Shown here in pieces: positions 61,039-64,000 of a stretch of DNA of 64,000 nucleotides. Each line of letters starts with the position of its first letter. Positions within the stretch are counted from its first letter, which is position 1. The stretch lies in contig NZ_JABJXT010000010.1 of the NCBI RefSeq assembly GCF_013155295.1, positions 62,001 to 126,000 of the forward strand, written 5' to 3'. The notes below the pieces were generated by a model, which did not search any database, was not told the DNA's origin, and saw only the letters and a list, made by a program, of their open reading frames with translations. This DNA comes from Pseudogemmobacter hezensis (GTDB taxonomy: Bacteria; Pseudomonadota; Alphaproteobacteria; Rhodobacterales; Rhodobacteraceae). Both the position numbers and the translations under genes were made by a program.

Positions 61039-62955
61039 ATGCACGAGCACCCCCTGACCCCCGCCACGGACGGACATCAGGCCCGCAAACCCGCGATGGC
61101 CGCGCTGACGCTGGGCGTTCTGGGCGTGGTTTACGGCGATATAGGCACCTCGCCGCTTTATGCCCTGCGGGAGGCGATGATCGCCAGCGGTGCCACCCCC
61201 GGCCATGTGCCGCGCGAGAATATCTTTGGCGTCATCTCGCTGATCGTCTGGACGCTGACGCTGATTGTCTCGGTCAAATATGTGGTGATCCTTTTGCGGG
61301 CCGACAATGACGGCGAGGGGGGCACGCTGTCGCTGCTGGCGCTGGCGCAGCGGGCGCTTGGCAGGATGCAGGGGCGGCGCGCCCTGGTGCTGGTGGTGCT
61401 GGGGATCCTGGGGGCGGCGCTGTTCTCTGGCGATGCGGTGATCACGCCGGCGGTTTCGGTTCTTTCGGCGGTTGAGGGGCTGAAGCTGATCGCCCCGGGC
61501 AGCGCGCCTTTTATCGAGCCGGTCGCCATGGCGGTGATTGTCGCGCTGTTTTGGGTGCAAAAGCACGGCACCGACCTTGTTTCGCGCTTTTTCGGCCCGG
61601 TGATGCTTTTGTGGTTTCTGGTGCTGGCGGCCGGGGGCCTGTGGCGGCTGCAGGACGCGCCTGAGGTGCTGGCCGCCCTGTCGCCGCATCACGCGGCCAG
61701 CTTTCTGATGGCGCATCAGGGCGTTGCGCTGGCGGTGCTGGGTTCGGTCTTTCTGGCGGTGACCGGGGCCGAGGCGCTTTACGCCGATATGGGTCATTTC
61801 GGCGCGCGTCCGATCCGGATCGGCTGGTTCTACCTGACATTCCCGGCGCTGGTGCTGAACTATCTGGGCCAGGGGGCAGAGCTGCTGACCCGCCCCGAGG
61901 CGCTGGAAAGCCCCCTTTACCTGATGTATCCGCCGCAGATGCTGGTGCCGATGGTGGTGCTGGCGATGCTGGCGACGGTGATTGCCGCCCAGGCGGTGAT
62001 CACGGGGGCATTCTCGCTGGTGCAACAGGCGATCCAGCTGCGGCTTTTGCCCCGGATGCGGATCCGCCAGACCTCAGAGGAACAGCAGGGCCAGATCTAT
62101 ATCCCGCTGGTCAATGGGTTGCTGATGTTCGGCGTGCTGGCGCTGGTGGTGACCTTTGGCAGCTCCTCGGCGCTGGCGGCGGCCTATGGGATCTCGGTTT
62201 CGGGCGCGATGCTGGTCACCTCTTTGCTGGCGGTGGTGGTGGTGCGCTGGCACTGGCGCTGGCCGGTGATTGCCATTCTGGCGATCCTCGGGCCGCTGGT
62301 AGTCCTGGAGCTGGTGTTCTTCGGCTCGAACCTGATGAAGGTGGCGGATGGCGGCTATGTGCCGCTGGCGCTGGCGGCGGTTATGCTGGCGGTGATGCTG
62401 ATCTGGCGGCGCGGCTCGGCGATTGTTCTGGCGCGTGAGGGCGAGGGCCAGCTGCCCCTGACCGCGCTGGTCGGCAAGCTGGGGTCTGAGCGTATCGCAA
62501 AGGTGGCGGGCACTGCTGTCTTTCTGACCGCCTCGCCCGACAAGGCCCCGGTGGCGCTTTTCCACAGTCTGAAACACTTCCGCGCCCTGCATGAGCAAAA
62601 CATCATCCTGTCGATCGTGACGCGCGACCTGCCCCGGCTGAGCGATGAGACGCGGATGCGCATCGAAGAGATCGCGCCCGGCTTTCGCCGCATCACCCTG
62701 CACTATGGTTATGCCGAAGACCCGGATGTGCCACGCGCCCTGATGCTGGCGCGGCAGCGCGGGCTGAAATTCGACATCATGTCGACCTCGTTCATCCTGT
62801 CGCGCCGCAGTCTGCGCCCCTCGGTGCGCAGCAAAATGCCGATGTGGCAGGCGCGAATTTTCATCTGGATGTCCCGGAATGCAGCCACCGCCCAGGACTA
62901 TTTCCGCATCCCCGCCGGGCGGGTGGTTGAGATCGGCAATCAGGTCAGCCTCTGA
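61039..62955 (+). CDS. kup: KUP-family potassium transporter
   Basis: 638 aa from ATG 61039, preceded by GGAGAG. About 12 hydrophobic helices are followed by a cytoplasmic C-terminal domain. LGVVYGDIGTSPLYALREA near residues 34-52 and ALFSGDAVITPAVSVLSAVEG near 136 are the family signatures. It takes up K+ with protons. The 162-base gap to the divergent kdpD-like gene should contain both promoters. Confidence 0.95.
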   Translation: MHEHPLTPATDGHQARKPAMAALTLGVLGVVYGDIGTSPLYALREAMIASGATPGHVPRENIFGVISLIVWTLTLIVSVKYVVILLRADNDGEGGTLSLLALAQRALGRMQGRRALVLVVLGILGAALFSGDAVITPAVSVLSAVEGLKLIAPGSAPFIEPVAMAVIVALFWVQKHGTDLVSRFFGPVMLLWFLVLAAGGLWRLQDAPEVLAALSPHHAASFLMAHQGVALAVLGSVFLAVTGAEALYADMGHFGARPIRIGWFYLTFPALVLNYLGQGAELLTRPEALESPLYLMYPPQMLVPMVVLAMLATVIAAQAVITGAFSLVQQAIQLRLLPRMRIRQTSEEQQGQIYIPLVNGLLMFGVLALVVTFGSSSALAAAYGISVSGAMLVTSLLAVVVVRWHWRWPVIAILAILGPLVVLELVFFGSNLMKVADGGYVPLALAAVMLAVMLIWRRGSAIVLAREGEGQLPLTALVGKLGSERIAKVAGTAVFLTASPDKAPVALFHSLKHFRALHEQNIILSIVTRDLPRLSDETRMRIEEIAPGFRRITLHYGYAEDPDVPRALMLARQRGLKFDIMSTSFILSRRSLRPSVRSKMPMWQARIFIWMSRNAATAQDYFRIPAGRVVEIGNQVSL

Positions 62956-63025
62956 GCGATGCGCCCGCAGTTCCCGGCGGCCGTCAGCGTCGTGGTGATG
63001 ATCCGCCGCCTGCCAGGGCCATGCA

Positions 63026-63745
63026 TCACAGCAAAGCCGCAGCATCCTCGTCGATAAACACATGGACCAAAGCGTGCAATTGTAGCGCCGAGGCCGGGCA
63101 ATCGGCACTGACAGGCCCGCGCAAAGCGGCGCGGATTGCGCAGGCCTTGGCTGTTCCGGTGGCGATCAGCAACTGCTCACGCGCCTCAAGGATGGTGCCG
63201 ATGCCCATGGTCAGGGCGCTGTGGGGCACATCCCCGGGGGTGGGGAAATCGGGGGCATTGGCGCTGCGGGTGCTGTCGCTGAGGGTAACCAGCCGGGTGC
63301 GACTGTCGAGCGCCGAGCCTGGTTCATTGAAGCCGATATGGCCGTTTCGCCCGATCCCCAAAAGCTGAAGATCAATGCCGCCCGCCTGTTTTATTGCATT
63401 TTCAAAGGATTGCGCTTCATGGGCCGGGTCTGCGGCCATGCCATCGGGCAGGTGATGGGCGGCCAGCGTCACCTTTCCAAAGAAATGGCGCTGCATGAAG
63501 GCATGGAAAGAGGCGGGGTTTTGCGCCGAAAGGCCGATATATTCATCCAGATTGAAACTGGTGATCCCGGCGAAGGACAGCTCTTTTGCCGCGACCCGGG
63601 CAGAGAGATCGTCATAGACCGCAATCGGGCTGCGCCCGGTGGCAAGGCCCAGCGTGCGGATCTCTGCGGATTTCACTTTTTGCGCAATAAGAGAGGCAGC
63701 CGCCCGCGCCACGGCCCCGGCGTCTTTAAGGATGTGAAGATTCAT
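63026..63745 (-). CDS. nagB: Glucosamine-6-phosphate deaminase
   Basis: 239 aa, slightly shorter than E. coli NagB (266). TLGLATGRSPIAVYDDL near 32-48, ITSFNLDEYIGLS near 62 and LLGIGRNGHIGFNEPGSAL near 129 contain the catalytic Asp/His. It converts glucosamine-6-phosphate to fructose-6-phosphate and ammonia. It shares ATGA with the kinase gene upstream, so it is part of an amino-sugar operon that continues past the window. Confidence 0.93.
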   Translation of the reverse strand: MNLHILKDAGAVARAAASLIAQKVKSAEIRTLGLATGRSPIAVYDDLSARVAAKELSFAGITSFNLDEYIGLSAQNPASFHAFMQRHFFGKVTLAAHHLPDGMAADPAHEAQSFENAIKQAGGIDLQLLGIGRNGHIGFNEPGSALDSRTRLVTLSDSTRSANAPDFPTPGDVPHSALTMGIGTILEAREQLLIATGTAKACAIRAALRGPVSADCPASALQLHALVHVFIDEDAAALL

Positions 63746-64000
63746 CTGCCTGGCTTTTTACACAGATCTGCGGCGGCCAAAGCGGCGCCGATGGCCCCCG
63801 CCCGATGCCCCAATACCGAGGGGCGCAACCGGGGGGGAGTGGTGAAATACTGCGGCAAAACGGCCTGAACCGCCGCCAGCAGACGCGGCTGTCCGCCGAT
63901 AGAGCCGCCAAAGACGAAAACCTCGGGCGCGGCTACGGCGCTGACCGCCAGAACCGCCTGCGCCAGCAGATCGGCCTGGGCGTGCAGCACCCGCTCAAAC
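63742..64000 (-). CDS. ROK-type sugar kinase, C-terminal part (partial)
   Basis: About 85 residues are visible; the N-terminal part is beyond 64000. FVFGGSIGGQPRLLAAVQAVL and LGHRAGAIGAALAAADL match the C-terminal end of ROK-family kinases or N-acetylglucosamine kinases. With nagB it probably feeds an amino sugar into glycolysis. The truncation is the window edge, not a pseudogene. Confidence 0.7.
   Translation of the reverse strand, partial: FERVLHAQADLLAQAVLAVSAVAAPEVFVFGGSIGGQPRLLAAVQAVLPQYFTTPPRLRPSVLGHRAGAIGAALAAADLCKKPGR

Overview
The window is GC-rich and densely coding, with short overlaps between co-directional genes. A cyo-type quinol oxidase with SURF1, alphaproteobacterial-style sulfur-scavenging genes, a seven-subunit Mrp antiporter and protein sequence character together suggest an alphaproteobacterium, most likely Rhodobacterales (Paracoccus-like). 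This is inference from gene content; no rRNA or tRNA is present to confirm it.

Layout. 1-3.9 kb: end of cyoA, cyoBCD and a SURF1 gene. 3.9-8.2 kb: a ferredoxin/truncated-globin fusion facing an FdhF/YdeP molybdoenzyme with a small winged-helix partner. 8.2-14.2 kb (minus strand): a family 2A encapsulin sulfur-compartment locus, made of an encapsulin shell gene, a cysteine desulfurase with a long disordered N-terminal arm, a rhodanese and two different serine acetyltransferases. 14.3-26.1 kb: organosulfur scavenging, with two AhpD/CMD-like proteins, an unknown protein, an SfnB-family oxidoreductase, two SsuD-like and one NtaA/DszA-like flavin monooxygenase, a MetNIQ importer and an FAD/NAD-binding protein. 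26.2-27.7 kb: a low-GC glycosyltransferase and a 17-bp perfect inverted repeat. 27.7-37.2 kb: a hexuronate catabolic operon (uxuA, uxuB, two SDRs, an FAH-family hydrolase) with a polar-amino-acid-type ABC importer and a divergent GntR regulator that carries two helix-turn-helix domains. 37.3-39.2 kb: DMT exporter and divergent LysR. 39.4-45.0 kb: FecI/FecR/TonB-receptor signalling set plus a YncE-like propeller. 45.1-51.0 kb: YaeQ, an arginase-fold protein and exopolysaccharide genes (ugd, manC-type, GT4). 51.0-57.7 kb: an OxyR-like LysR protein without the peroxidatic cysteine, then mrpABCDEFG. 57.9-64 kb: GST, short KdpD/KdpE beside kup, nagB and a truncated ROK kinase.

Working model. Sulfonates, sulfones and methionine-type compounds are imported and desulfonated (10-26 kb). 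The released sulfur becomes cysteine through the acetyltransferases. The encapsulated desulfurase can take sulfur from cysteine and store it inside the shell. The co-location suggests one sulfur acquisition and storage island, but a clear terminator at 16.66 kb shows it is at least two transcription units.

The most notable observations are the encapsulin island, the ferredoxin-globin fusion, the dual-HTH regulator, the KdpDE pair next to kup rather than kdpFABC, and short tandem repeats (unit length never a multiple of three) that run across the stop codons of five separate genes.
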